The notes under the pieces were generated by a model. That model saw only the letters and a list, made by a program, of their open reading frames with translations. It ran no database searches and had not been told where the DNA came from. A program made the position numbers and the translations under genes. From Patescibacteria group bacterium (lineage in GTDB: Bacteria; Patescibacteriota; Patescibacteriia; UBA9934): a stretch of 12,442 nt of DNA. The stretch spans positions 1 to 12,442 of the forward strand of contig JAUPWK010000039.1 in NCBI GenBank assembly GCA_030916555.1, in the 5' to 3' direction. How positions within the stretch are numbered: position 1 is the first letter of the stretch; each line of letters opens with the position of its first letter. Shown here piece by piece: positions 1-5,605 of this stretch.

Positions 1-1105
1 AAACATACGCAAGACAGTAGTACATATTGCCTAAGTGACGCACTTTTCCATGAATTTCAAGGATCGTCAATGAGCCGAGGACGATAGGGGTTGAGAGACC
101 GGTTTGGCGTGCGATGATGTCGACATGCTGGGCTGTGCTGCTCAACTGAGCAAGGATTTGCTCGTGTTCGGGTGACGTGGTTATAGCTTCGGGGTTTGGC
201 ACAGGAGCGGGGGAGAGGGCGGGTTCTGTTGCGGGTTTTGCGGCAGGAAGGTTGAGTCCAATTAAAATATCGTTTGAGTTTGTGACCAGCTGGGCGCCGT
301 CTTGGATGAGTTTATTTGTGCCAGCTGAGGTGGGAGAGTCGATTGGGCCTGGAACCGAAAAAACTTCACGGTGAGCGTTGATGGCTGCTTGGGCGGTATG
401 AAGTGTTCCAGACGGAAGTTCCGCTTCAACAATTACAACCCCACGGCAGAGCCCGGCGATGATGCGATTGCGAATGGGGAAATGATAATTGAGTGCCGCC
501 ATATAGGGTGGTTGTTCAGTAATAATCGCCCCACCCTGAGCAATGATTTTTTCTCCAAAATTACGTTTTGAGCCTTTCAATTCTTCTAGGCCATGTGCTA
601 GGACGGCGATGGTTTTTCCTGCGGCAGTCATGGCTCCCGCATGCGCTGCGACATCGATTCCGCGTGCAAGTCCGCTTACAATAACAAGTCCCGCACGTGC
701 GAGTTCGTGCGAAAACTGTTTGGCTGTTTTGAGTCCGTATGGAGTGGCGTCACGGGAACCTACAACACCAATCATCTGCTGTGTTTGCGGAAGTTTTCCG
801 CGAACGTAGAGAATGATTGGTGGATCAAAAATGGTTTTGAGAGCGACTGGATAGCGCGGATCGTTCTGATCAACCGTGTCGATGCCGAGTTTTGTGACGC
901 TTTCTACAAGCGTTTCGACATCTGTTGCGCGTCTCCAAGAGATGAATTTGTCTATGACCTGATCACGTATTTCAAGGGCAGCGAGTTCAGACGCATTCGC
1001 GTTCCAGATGCTGGCGTAATCACCATAGAATTCAAAGAGTCGCACATAGGTGCGTGGTCCAAAGGGTGCAAAATGGCTTAAAGCTATGGCGTAGGGTGAG
1101 GTCAT
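1..1105 (-). CDS. dprA: DNA-processing protein DprA (3' end cut by window edge)
   Basis: DprA binds incoming single-stranded DNA in the cytoplasm during natural transformation and loads RecA on it. The 368 visible residues run from an ATG at 1105 to the window edge without a stop. Residues 1-105 form the N-terminal helical region. The Rossmann-like DprA core follows, with VGSRDATPYG (115-124), SGLARGIDVAAH (144-155), FPIRNRIIAGL (209-219), the SGTLHTAQAA stretch (232-241) and VPGPIDSPTSAGTN (251-264). A Pro/Ala-rich linker (about 285-311) leads to a C-terminal winged-helix segment (about 312-368) ending GNMYYCLAYV, so only a few residues should be missing. The usual GLDxxYPxxN element reads GLEELKGSKRN (172-182), a divergent form. 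The start overlaps the stop of the upstream HAD gene as ATGA, which implies translational coupling; there is no Shine-Dalgarno. Identity is firm. Confidence 0.95.
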   Translation of the reverse strand, partial: MTSPYAIALSHFAPFGPRTYVRLFEFYGDYASIWNANASELAALEIRDQVIDKFISWRRATDVETLVESVTKLGIDTVDQNDPRYPVALKTIFDPPIILYVRGKLPQTQQMIGVVGSRDATPYGLKTAKQFSHELARAGLVIVSGLARGIDVAAHAGAMTAAGKTIAVLAHGLEELKGSKRNFGEKIIAQGGAIITEQPPYMAALNYHFPIRNRIIAGLCRGVVIVEAELPSGTLHTAQAAINAHREVFSVPGPIDSPTSAGTNKLIQDGAQLVTNSNDILIGLNLPAAKPATEPALSPAPVPNPEAITTSPEHEQILAQLSSTAQHVDIIARQTGLSTPIVLGSLTILEIHGKVRHLGNMYYCLAYV

Positions 1106-1770
1106 TCGTAGCGGTTCAAAATGGCTTCAGGAAAATCTCGAATGTCGTTAATGATGACGGCTGCTCCAAGTGTGGCGGCGCTTTGGCGGGTGAGGTGTCC
1201 GGTTAGAATAGCTACGGGTGTTACTTGTGCTGCAAGAGCCATGCGGAGATCGTTTGGGGCATCGCCAATGTAGGCGGCTTCGTTTGGTTGTGCGCCGGCC
1301 AGCCGTAGAGCCTCTTCAAGCATGTAGGGCGCTGGCTTTTGTTGGTCAATGGGATATTCGGGGGCGGCGTGAATGCTTGTAAAAAGACTCGCGAGCTCAG
1401 GGCCGAGCACGGACAAGATGAGGGCCCTGTCAGCACCGCTTACGATGCTGAGTGAATAGTCTGTTTTGAGTTGTCGAAGTGTTTCAGCTGCGCCATCAAA
1501 GAGAGAGACTTGGGCGAGAAAAGCCGGGCTCCGGCGCGCAAGATCGAAAAGTCGAATGGCTTCAGGAATTTTTTCTGGCTCATCACCTAAGATCTTCTGT
1601 GTAAATTCTGGTACAGGAAGTCCCCAGTATTCAATGATCTTTTTTCGGGCAATTTCATTTGAAAGCTTCGCGCCAACGTCGTTGAATGCCTGCAGGAAAC
1701 AATCGACATAAGCCTCATTTGATCCACGCGCAAGCACTCCGTCAAAATCAAAACTTAAATGCTTGAACAT
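1102..1770 (-). CDS. HAD-superfamily hydrolase (phosphoglycolate phosphatase-like)
   Basis: This is a cytoplasmic haloacid dehalogenase-type phosphatase of 222 residues. All four motifs are visible: motif I DFDGV with nucleophile D8 and acid D10, motif II Ser111 in IVSGAD, motif III Lys145 in QQKPAP, and motif IV GDAPND with D170 and D174. The helical insert between motif I and motif II (about residues 15-85) is the C1-type cap of the phosphoglycolate phosphatase/beta-phosphoglucomutase group. The substrate cannot be read from sequence; phosphoglycolate, pyrophosphate or sugar phosphates are possible. The ATG lies 2 nt after the pth stop, and the TGA stop overlaps the dprA start, so the gene sits inside a tight operon. 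No Shine-Dalgarno precedes it. The TGA stop is evidence for the standard genetic code. The family is secure and the specific function is not. Confidence 0.9.
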   Translation of the reverse strand: MFKHLSFDFDGVLARGSNEAYVDCFLQAFNDVGAKLSNEIARKKIIEYWGLPVPEFTQKILGDEPEKIPEAIRLFDLARRSPAFLAQVSLFDGAAETLRQLKTDYSLSIVSGADRALILSVLGPELASLFTSIHAAPEYPIDQQKPAPYMLEEALRLAGAQPNEAAYIGDAPNDLRMALAAQVTPVAILTGHLTRQSAATLGAAVIINDIRDFPEAILNRYE

Positions 1771-1772
1771 AT

Positions 1773-2333
1773 TTACGCTTGAACAGAGGTGTCCTCGACT
1801 CCATTTGCAAGAGCATGGAGAAGCGTCTCTTGAGTCTTTGCCAGAATGTTTTTCAGACTCCCGGACTCTGCCTTGGAGAACTTTTGTAGGACGTAATTTT
1901 CAAGCGGAATATTGGCTGGTGGTTCATTAACGCCAATGCGGAAGCGAACGAATTCGTCAGTTCCCAGTTTCTCCATGATTGATTTTAGTCCGTTGTGTCC
2001 ACCCGCACTCCCGCCTTTGCGGACACGGAGGGTCCCAAGGGGGAGGGCAACGTCATCTGAAACGACCCACACATTTTGCGGGTCGATTCCAAATTTATTT
2101 GCAAGACTCGTCACGCTCTGACCAGACAGATTCATGAATGTCTGGGGTTTGGCGAGGATGATTTTTTTATCAAAGTAACGAGTTTCAATAACTTCGGCTT
2201 TGGCCGATTTATTGAGCTTCCAGGATTCTTGGAGCGCTCCAGCAAGGGCATCGAGTGCGAGAAAGCCGGCGTTATGGCGTGTGTTGACGTATTCTTTGCC
2301 AGGGTTACCCAAACCAACGATCAACAGGCTCAT
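1773..2333 (-). CDS. pth: Peptidyl-tRNA hydrolase
   Basis: Pth cleaves the ester bond of peptidyl-tRNAs released prematurely from ribosomes and so recycles tRNA. The protein has 186 residues, close to the usual 190-195. Active-site residues fall at the positions known from E. coli Pth: N10 in GLGNPG, catalytic H20 in TRHNAGF, N68 in FMNLSG, D93 in VVSDD and N114 in GGHNGL. The basic GTLRVRKGGSAGG stretch (100-112) contacts the substrate in known structures. The gene starts 11 nt after the der stop and ends 2 nt before the HAD start, so it is probably cotranscribed with der, the HAD gene and dprA. The spacer before the ATG is pyrimidine-rich (CCTCTTTCGTT) and has no Shine-Dalgarno. The C-terminus is slightly short; otherwise this is an ordinary Pth. 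Confidence 0.97.
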   Translation of the reverse strand: MSLLIVGLGNPGKEYVNTRHNAGFLALDALAGALQESWKLNKSAKAEVIETRYFDKKIILAKPQTFMNLSGQSVTSLANKFGIDPQNVWVVSDDVALPLGTLRVRKGGSAGGHNGLKSIMEKLGTDEFVRFRIGVNEPPANIPLENYVLQKFSKAESGSLKNILAKTQETLLHALANGVEDTSVQA

Positions 2334-2344
2334 AACGAAAGAGG

Positions 2345-3715
2345 TTAGTACGTGGTGTGTGACTTACGATCCACCTCAATCTTAATCCGGATTGGTGTGC
2401 CCGTGAAGTCGTATTGTTCACGCATGATATTTTCAAGGAAGCGGACGTAGGCCGTGGCAAGCGAATCCGTTCGGGATAGGTTGACTGCCAAGGTGAAAAT
2501 TGGCGGGTTGATATGAGTTTGTTTAAACGACATGATCTTCGGACTCTTTACGCCCTTACCGCGCATTGGACGGTGACGCACAATAGCCTTGCTCATGAAC
2601 TGCTTTGCTTCAGAGTCGGAAAGTTGCGTAAAGCGAGACTGGAAGACCTTTGAAATGAGATCAAAAATATCCTGAGCGCGCTTGCCAGTGAGGGCTGAAG
2701 TAAAGAGAATCGGCGCGTATTTCAGCTGCGGCAAAAAGCCACGAATAATTTTTTCGTAATCATTAACTGAAGTGGTTGTCTTATTTGGAATAAGATCCCA
2801 CTTGTTGGCGACGATGATCACACTTACCTTTGAGTCCTGAAGTACACCAGCTAGGTGACGTTCTTGAGTAGTGATGTCCTTCGTAATGTCGAGTACAAAA
2901 AGTGCTACGTCGCAGCGCGTGAGGGTATCTAAAGTTTTTTCTACGCCAATTCGTTCAAGAGGCGTTCCAGAGTTGCGTCGACTTGCTTGTTTGCGTACGC
3001 CGGCGGTATCGATGAACTGATAGGTTTGACCGTCATGTTCAAAAATGGCGTCGTTTGGTTCTCGTGTGGTGTGCGGAACGTTGGCGGTGATGAAACGCTT
3101 TTCGCCGAGCACCGCGTTTAAGAGCGTTGATTTGCCGACATTTGGTTCGCCAAGCACGCAAATACGCATGGGCAAGATTTCTGCCACGTCCACTGGTGGT
3201 TTGCCGGCTTTGATGAGTGTGGTGGTGATTTCGTCTAAAAGATCGCCCACGCCCACGCCCTGTTTGGCGGAAATAGCTAGCGGACGATTGAGCGGCCACG
3301 AACGCCACTCATCACTTACGGCACGGCGGCGGAGTTCGGCGTTGTCAGCCTTGTTTCCAACGGCGATGACAGGTTTTCCGCTCTTTAAGAGTTTGCGAGC
3401 AATTTCAAGATCGTCAGCCACTGGCCCAACGTTGACATCCACTAAAAATAGAATGATATCGGCTTGCGCGATGGCGATGTTCGCCTGTTCGACCACGTTC
3501 TTTTCGATTTCTAAACGCTGGTCGACATCGAGTCCACCGGTATCGATCATGCGGATGATTTTGCCGCGCCAAATACAGTCTGCTTCAAAGCGGTCCCGGG
3601 TGGTGCCGGCGATTTCGGAAACCAAGGATTTTTGCTCCTCAACCAATTTATTAAAGAGGGAAGACTTACCGACATTGGTACGGCCAATGAGTACGGCTTT
3701 TGGAGGTGTTTGCAT
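2345..3715 (-). CDS. der: Ribosome biogenesis GTPase Der (EngA), tandem G domains plus KH-like domain
   Basis: Der is an essential GTPase for maturation of the 50S ribosomal subunit. The protein has 456 residues, normal for the family. G domain 1 shows GRTNVGKS (11-18), AGTTRD (36-41), DTGG (58-61) and NKAD (121-124). G domain 2 shows GEPNVGKS (189-196), DTAG (236-239) and NKWD (304-307). The KH-like C-terminal domain (about 370-456) carries the usual NPPIFTLAVN and GTPIRIKIEV segments. The switch I signature of G domain 2 is altered: it reads PHTTREPND (214-222) where AGTTRD is usual, while the Mg-binding Thr217 remains. The ATG at 3715 lies 6 codons before the first P-loop strand, as expected. 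A CCCTTTCGT leader without Shine-Dalgarno precedes it. Upstream is a 75-nt gap with inverted repeats; downstream is pth at 11 nt. Confidence 0.97.
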   Translation of the reverse strand: MQTPPKAVLIGRTNVGKSSLFNKLVEEQKSLVSEIAGTTRDRFEADCIWRGKIIRMIDTGGLDVDQRLEIEKNVVEQANIAIAQADIILFLVDVNVGPVADDLEIARKLLKSGKPVIAVGNKADNAELRRRAVSDEWRSWPLNRPLAISAKQGVGVGDLLDEITTTLIKAGKPPVDVAEILPMRICVLGEPNVGKSTLLNAVLGEKRFITANVPHTTREPNDAIFEHDGQTYQFIDTAGVRKQASRRNSGTPLERIGVEKTLDTLTRCDVALFVLDITKDITTQERHLAGVLQDSKVSVIIVANKWDLIPNKTTTSVNDYEKIIRGFLPQLKYAPILFTSALTGKRAQDIFDLISKVFQSRFTQLSDSEAKQFMSKAIVRHRPMRGKGVKSPKIMSFKQTHINPPIFTLAVNLSRTDSLATAYVRFLENIMREQYDFTGTPIRIKIEVDRKSHTTY

Positions 3716-3728
3716 ACGAAAGGGATCG

Positions 3729-3766
3729 AGTATTCGAGTAATCTAGGGAGTAAAGGCTCGAATACT
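3729..3766. repeat. Perfect 10-bp inverted repeat in the leader of der
   Basis: AGTATTCGAG at 3729-3738 is repeated in inverted form at 3757-3766, with an 18-nt spacer. It ends 14 nt upstream of the der ATG, between the LCP gene and der. No T-run follows on either strand, so it does not look like an intrinsic terminator. It could be an operator for a dimeric regulator or a leader hairpin in the der mRNA. The role is unknown. Confidence 0.6.
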
Positions 3767-3775
3767 GGCTGTTTT

Positions 3776-3790
3776 AGCATCTTTGATGCT
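3776..3790 (-). repeat. Small hairpin just after the LCP stop codon
   Basis: AGCATC and GATGCT form a 6-bp stem around a 3-nt loop, directly abutting the TAA of the LCP gene. In the minus-strand transcript it is followed by AAAAC, not by U residues, so it is not a standard rho-independent terminator. It may stabilise the 3' end of the mRNA or be chance. Without a terminator here, transcription of the LCP gene could read into der. Confidence 0.35.
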
Positions 3791-5296
3791 TTAACGTAAG
3801 ACGAGATTCGTTGAATCTTGGCCTAAAATTATCAAAAAGTCAATGTCCGAAGCGCTTGTAACCAAATCGATGCCCGGGGTAGTAGCTAGAACTTCATCAG
3901 GGACGACTGCGTCAGAGGCGAGGTAGCCTTTGGTGGACATGTAGACCTCGGCTGATAAATACTCTTTGAGCGCTGCGAGTTCCTCGTCTTTTTCGCCGTC
4001 AGTGAGATCGTAGATGATCGTATTTGGAGTTTCGCGATTTATGGCGTTGCTCACGGTGTCAACCGTAAATCCAGAGCCTTCCAAGAGTTGAGCAGTTTCT
4101 GAAGCGAGGCCGGTGGTATTTGTACCGTTTTGAATTTCTACCGTGACATTTTTGGTTTCTGGCTGCGTTTGTTGCGTGGTAGTGAACGTTGGGTCGTTTG
4201 GAGTTGAGGTGAAGATATCGTCTGCGAGGGCATGGAGTTCGCTCCAATCCTCCTCATATGGCAAGAGTACATAGGCGCCATTAATATTGGCGTCATAGAG
4301 CATGCCACTGCGATTATCAAGTACGTGCATGGCAATGTTTTCAGTTGTGATGTCGGGGATATATTTTACAAAGCGCATCATTTCCCAGAGCGTCATGTTG
4401 GTGGTGACGTTGTCTTGCACGGTGCTGAGGAGCCGGTTGAGTTTGGCGGGGTTAAGGAGAACACCAACAGACAACGCCTTGTCTTTCACAGCCAGTAACA
4501 TTTTTTGTTGGCGAGCGGCGCGGGCGAAATCTGAACCCTCACCGTTATTTCCGTGACGAGATCTGGCGAATTGTAAGGCAGACGTGCCGTTCATGTGTGT
4601 CCAGCCTTCTGTGAAGCTTACGGTTTGTACACTGCCAAGTTCATCATCAAGAGGGTAGGTGGTGTCGGTGAAGGAATTTTCAACGTAGACATCAATGCCG
4701 CCGAGATCGTTAATAATATCTTCGAAACCGCTAAAATCTACCTTTATGGTGTAGTGCACATCTTGACCGAGTACGTCTTTGATGACAGCTGCGGTTGCCT
4801 CTGGACCGCTGCCTGGTTCTTGATTTTCTGCGAATGCATTAACGTTGTTGATTTTTCTGTACCCGTATCCAGGTAGGTTTACGTTGAGGTCTCGTGGCAC
4901 GGAAATCATACCCACTTCGGTGGTTGAGGGTTTGAGACTGCCAAAAATAATCGTGTCCGTAAGCTGAGGCCCGTCATGCCCAGCGCCACCGACACCTAAA
5001 AGGAGGAAATTCACGCGATCATCATCCTGACCTGCGATGGCTTTATCTCCCGAAACGACGAGACGTCGTAGTGAGGAGAGAAAAGAGAGGTTATCTGTGG
5101 GCTCGTTTGAAGAAGTATGCGCAATTCCGTTTGAGAGCAAAAATCCTCCCGTTGCAAGAATGGCAAACCCAAAAAGCATCAACTTACTTTTTATAGAAAG
5201 TCGTTTTTTAGAGGGTTTGGATTCATGAGTAACTGCATGAGGTGTAGGGATTTCCTCATGCGGCTTCAGAAAATCGACACTTTCAGGTTCCTGCAT
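3791..5296 (-). CDS. LytR-CpsA-Psr (LCP) family protein with C-terminal LytR_C domain
   Basis: LCP proteins are membrane-anchored phosphotransferases that attach lipid-linked glycopolymers to the cell envelope. From the chosen ATG at 5296 the protein has 501 residues: a cytoplasmic tail, a basic patch, one membrane segment (about residues 39-56, LMLFGFAILATGGFLL) and a large exterior part. The LCP domain shows NFLLLGVGG, LTDTIIFGSL, SVPRDLNVNLPGYGYRKIN with the lipid-phosphate-binding Arg/Lys residues, and FARSRHG...GSDFARAARQQ. A LytR_C domain (NVTVEIQNGTNTTGLA onward) follows. The frame stays open to an ATG at 5383, but a strong promoter at 5338-5366 lies inside that extension and the added N-terminus has no homology-like character, so 5296 is preferred; ATGs at 5329 and 5317 are alternatives. 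No Shine-Dalgarno is present. Nearby ligase-like and TPR genes suggest a shared envelope-glycan role (inference). Confidence 0.92.
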   Translation of the reverse strand: MQEPESVDFLKPHEEIPTPHAVTHESKPSKKRLSIKSKLMLFGFAILATGGFLLSNGIAHTSSNEPTDNLSFLSSLRRLVVSGDKAIAGQDDDRVNFLLLGVGGAGHDGPQLTDTIIFGSLKPSTTEVGMISVPRDLNVNLPGYGYRKINNVNAFAENQEPGSGPEATAAVIKDVLGQDVHYTIKVDFSGFEDIINDLGGIDVYVENSFTDTTYPLDDELGSVQTVSFTEGWTHMNGTSALQFARSRHGNNGEGSDFARAARQQKMLLAVKDKALSVGVLLNPAKLNRLLSTVQDNVTTNMTLWEMMRFVKYIPDITTENIAMHVLDNRSGMLYDANINGAYVLLPYEEDWSELHALADDIFTSTPNDPTFTTTQQTQPETKNVTVEIQNGTNTTGLASETAQLLEGSGFTVDTVSNAINRETPNTIIYDLTDGEKDEELAALKEYLSAEVYMSTKGYLASDAVVPDEVLATTPGIDLVTSASDIDFLIILGQDSTNLVLR

Positions 5297-5309
5297 AGGA
5301 CAACAAAAC

Positions 5310-5326
5310 GCGCGCATTAAGCGCAC
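5310..5326 (-). repeat. GC-rich hairpin in the predicted 5' leader of the LCP gene
   Basis: GCGCGC (5310-5315) and GCGCAC (5321-5326) can pair with one G-U wobble around a 5-nt ATTAA loop. It lies between the predicted transcription start (about 5331) and the preferred ATG at 5296. It may structure the leader and hide the ATG at 5317. The role is speculative. Confidence 0.4.
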
Positions 5327-5337
5327 CATCTGTACGG

Positions 5338-5366
5338 AGTATAGCGTAATTCTTGCCTTTCGCCAA
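5338..5366 (-). promoter_or_regulatory. Sigma70-type promoter of the LCP gene
   Basis: On the minus strand a -35 box TTGGCG (5361-5366) and a -10 box TATACT (5338-5343) are separated by exactly 17 bp. The predicted start of transcription is near 5331, which gives a leader of about 35 nt to the ATG at 5296. The -35 box lies only 3 bp from that of the divergent tRNA promoter. Confidence 0.75.
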
Positions 5367-5369
5367 GGA

Positions 5370-5398
5370 TGGACAGGGCGCATGTTTTCAGCTATAGT
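5370..5398 (+). promoter_or_regulatory. Sigma70-type promoter of tRNA-Val
   Basis: The -35 box TGGACA (5370-5375) and the -10 box TATAGT (5393-5398) are separated by 17 bp. Predicted transcription begins near 5405, about 5 nt before the mature tRNA 5' end. It is back to back with the LCP promoter. Confidence 0.75.
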
Positions 5399-5409
5399 TA
5401 TGGCCGCTT

Positions 5410-5486
5410 GGATGCATAGCTCAGTTGGTTAGAGCGTTCGATTCACATTCGAAAGGTCGCAAGTTCGAGTCTTGCTGCGTCCACCA
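5410..5486 (+). tRNA. tRNA-Val (anticodon CAC), CCA encoded
   Basis: All arms fold. The acceptor GGATGCA pairs with TGCGTCC (one T-G wobble), the D stem is GCTC/GAGC, the anticodon stem TTCGA/TCGAA encloses the loop TTCACAT, and the T stem GCAAG/CTTGC encloses TTCGAGT. Positions 34-36 are CAC, which reads the valine codon GUG. The discriminator base is A and the terminal CCA is encoded in the DNA (5484-5486). The gene stands alone with its own promoter and terminator. Confidence 0.97.
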
Positions 5487-5489
5487 AAG

Positions 5490-5532
5490 AAACTTACGCT
5501 CAGATTATTGTGCGTAAGTTTTTTTGTTTTTT
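5490..5532 (+). terminator. Rho-independent terminator of tRNA-Val
   Basis: AAACTTACGC (5490-5499) and GCGTAAGTTT (5512-5521) form a perfect 10-bp stem with a 12-nt loop. It is followed by a T-rich tail to 5532 with a single G. It begins 4 nt after the CCA end of the tRNA. Confidence 0.9.
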
Positions 5533-5553
5533 AAAAACTATCCCCGATATCCC

Positions 5554-5583
5554 TGTTCATTTTTTTCACTTGCGTGATATGAT
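5554..5583 (+). promoter_or_regulatory. Probable extended -10 promoter of the ligase/TPR gene
   Basis: An extended -10 element, TG-A-TATGAT (5575-5583), lies 23 nt before the ATG. The -35 region is weak (TGTTCA, 5554-5559, 18-bp spacer). Predicted start is near 5590, giving a 16-nt A/T-rich leader without Shine-Dalgarno. A second possible -10, TATAAC at 5595-5600, would give an almost leaderless message. The lepB promoter has the same CGTGATATnAT core. Confidence 0.5.
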
Positions 5584-5605
5584 TTTCCCAACTTTATAAC
5601 TCTCT

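Noticed and set aside
641..1081. 146-residue plus-strand open frame opposite dprA
   Set aside because: It lies wholly inside the clear dprA coding region on the other strand and has no recognisable domain or start signal.
3045..3746. 233-residue plus-strand open frame opposite der
   Set aside because: It mirrors the conserved Der G domains; the protein is low-complexity Ser/Arg/Thr-rich, as expected for an antisense shadow.
5484..5532. tRNA 3' end as an integration (att) site
   Set aside because: A normal terminator and then a core gene follow; there is no integrase and no repeated tRNA end in the window.
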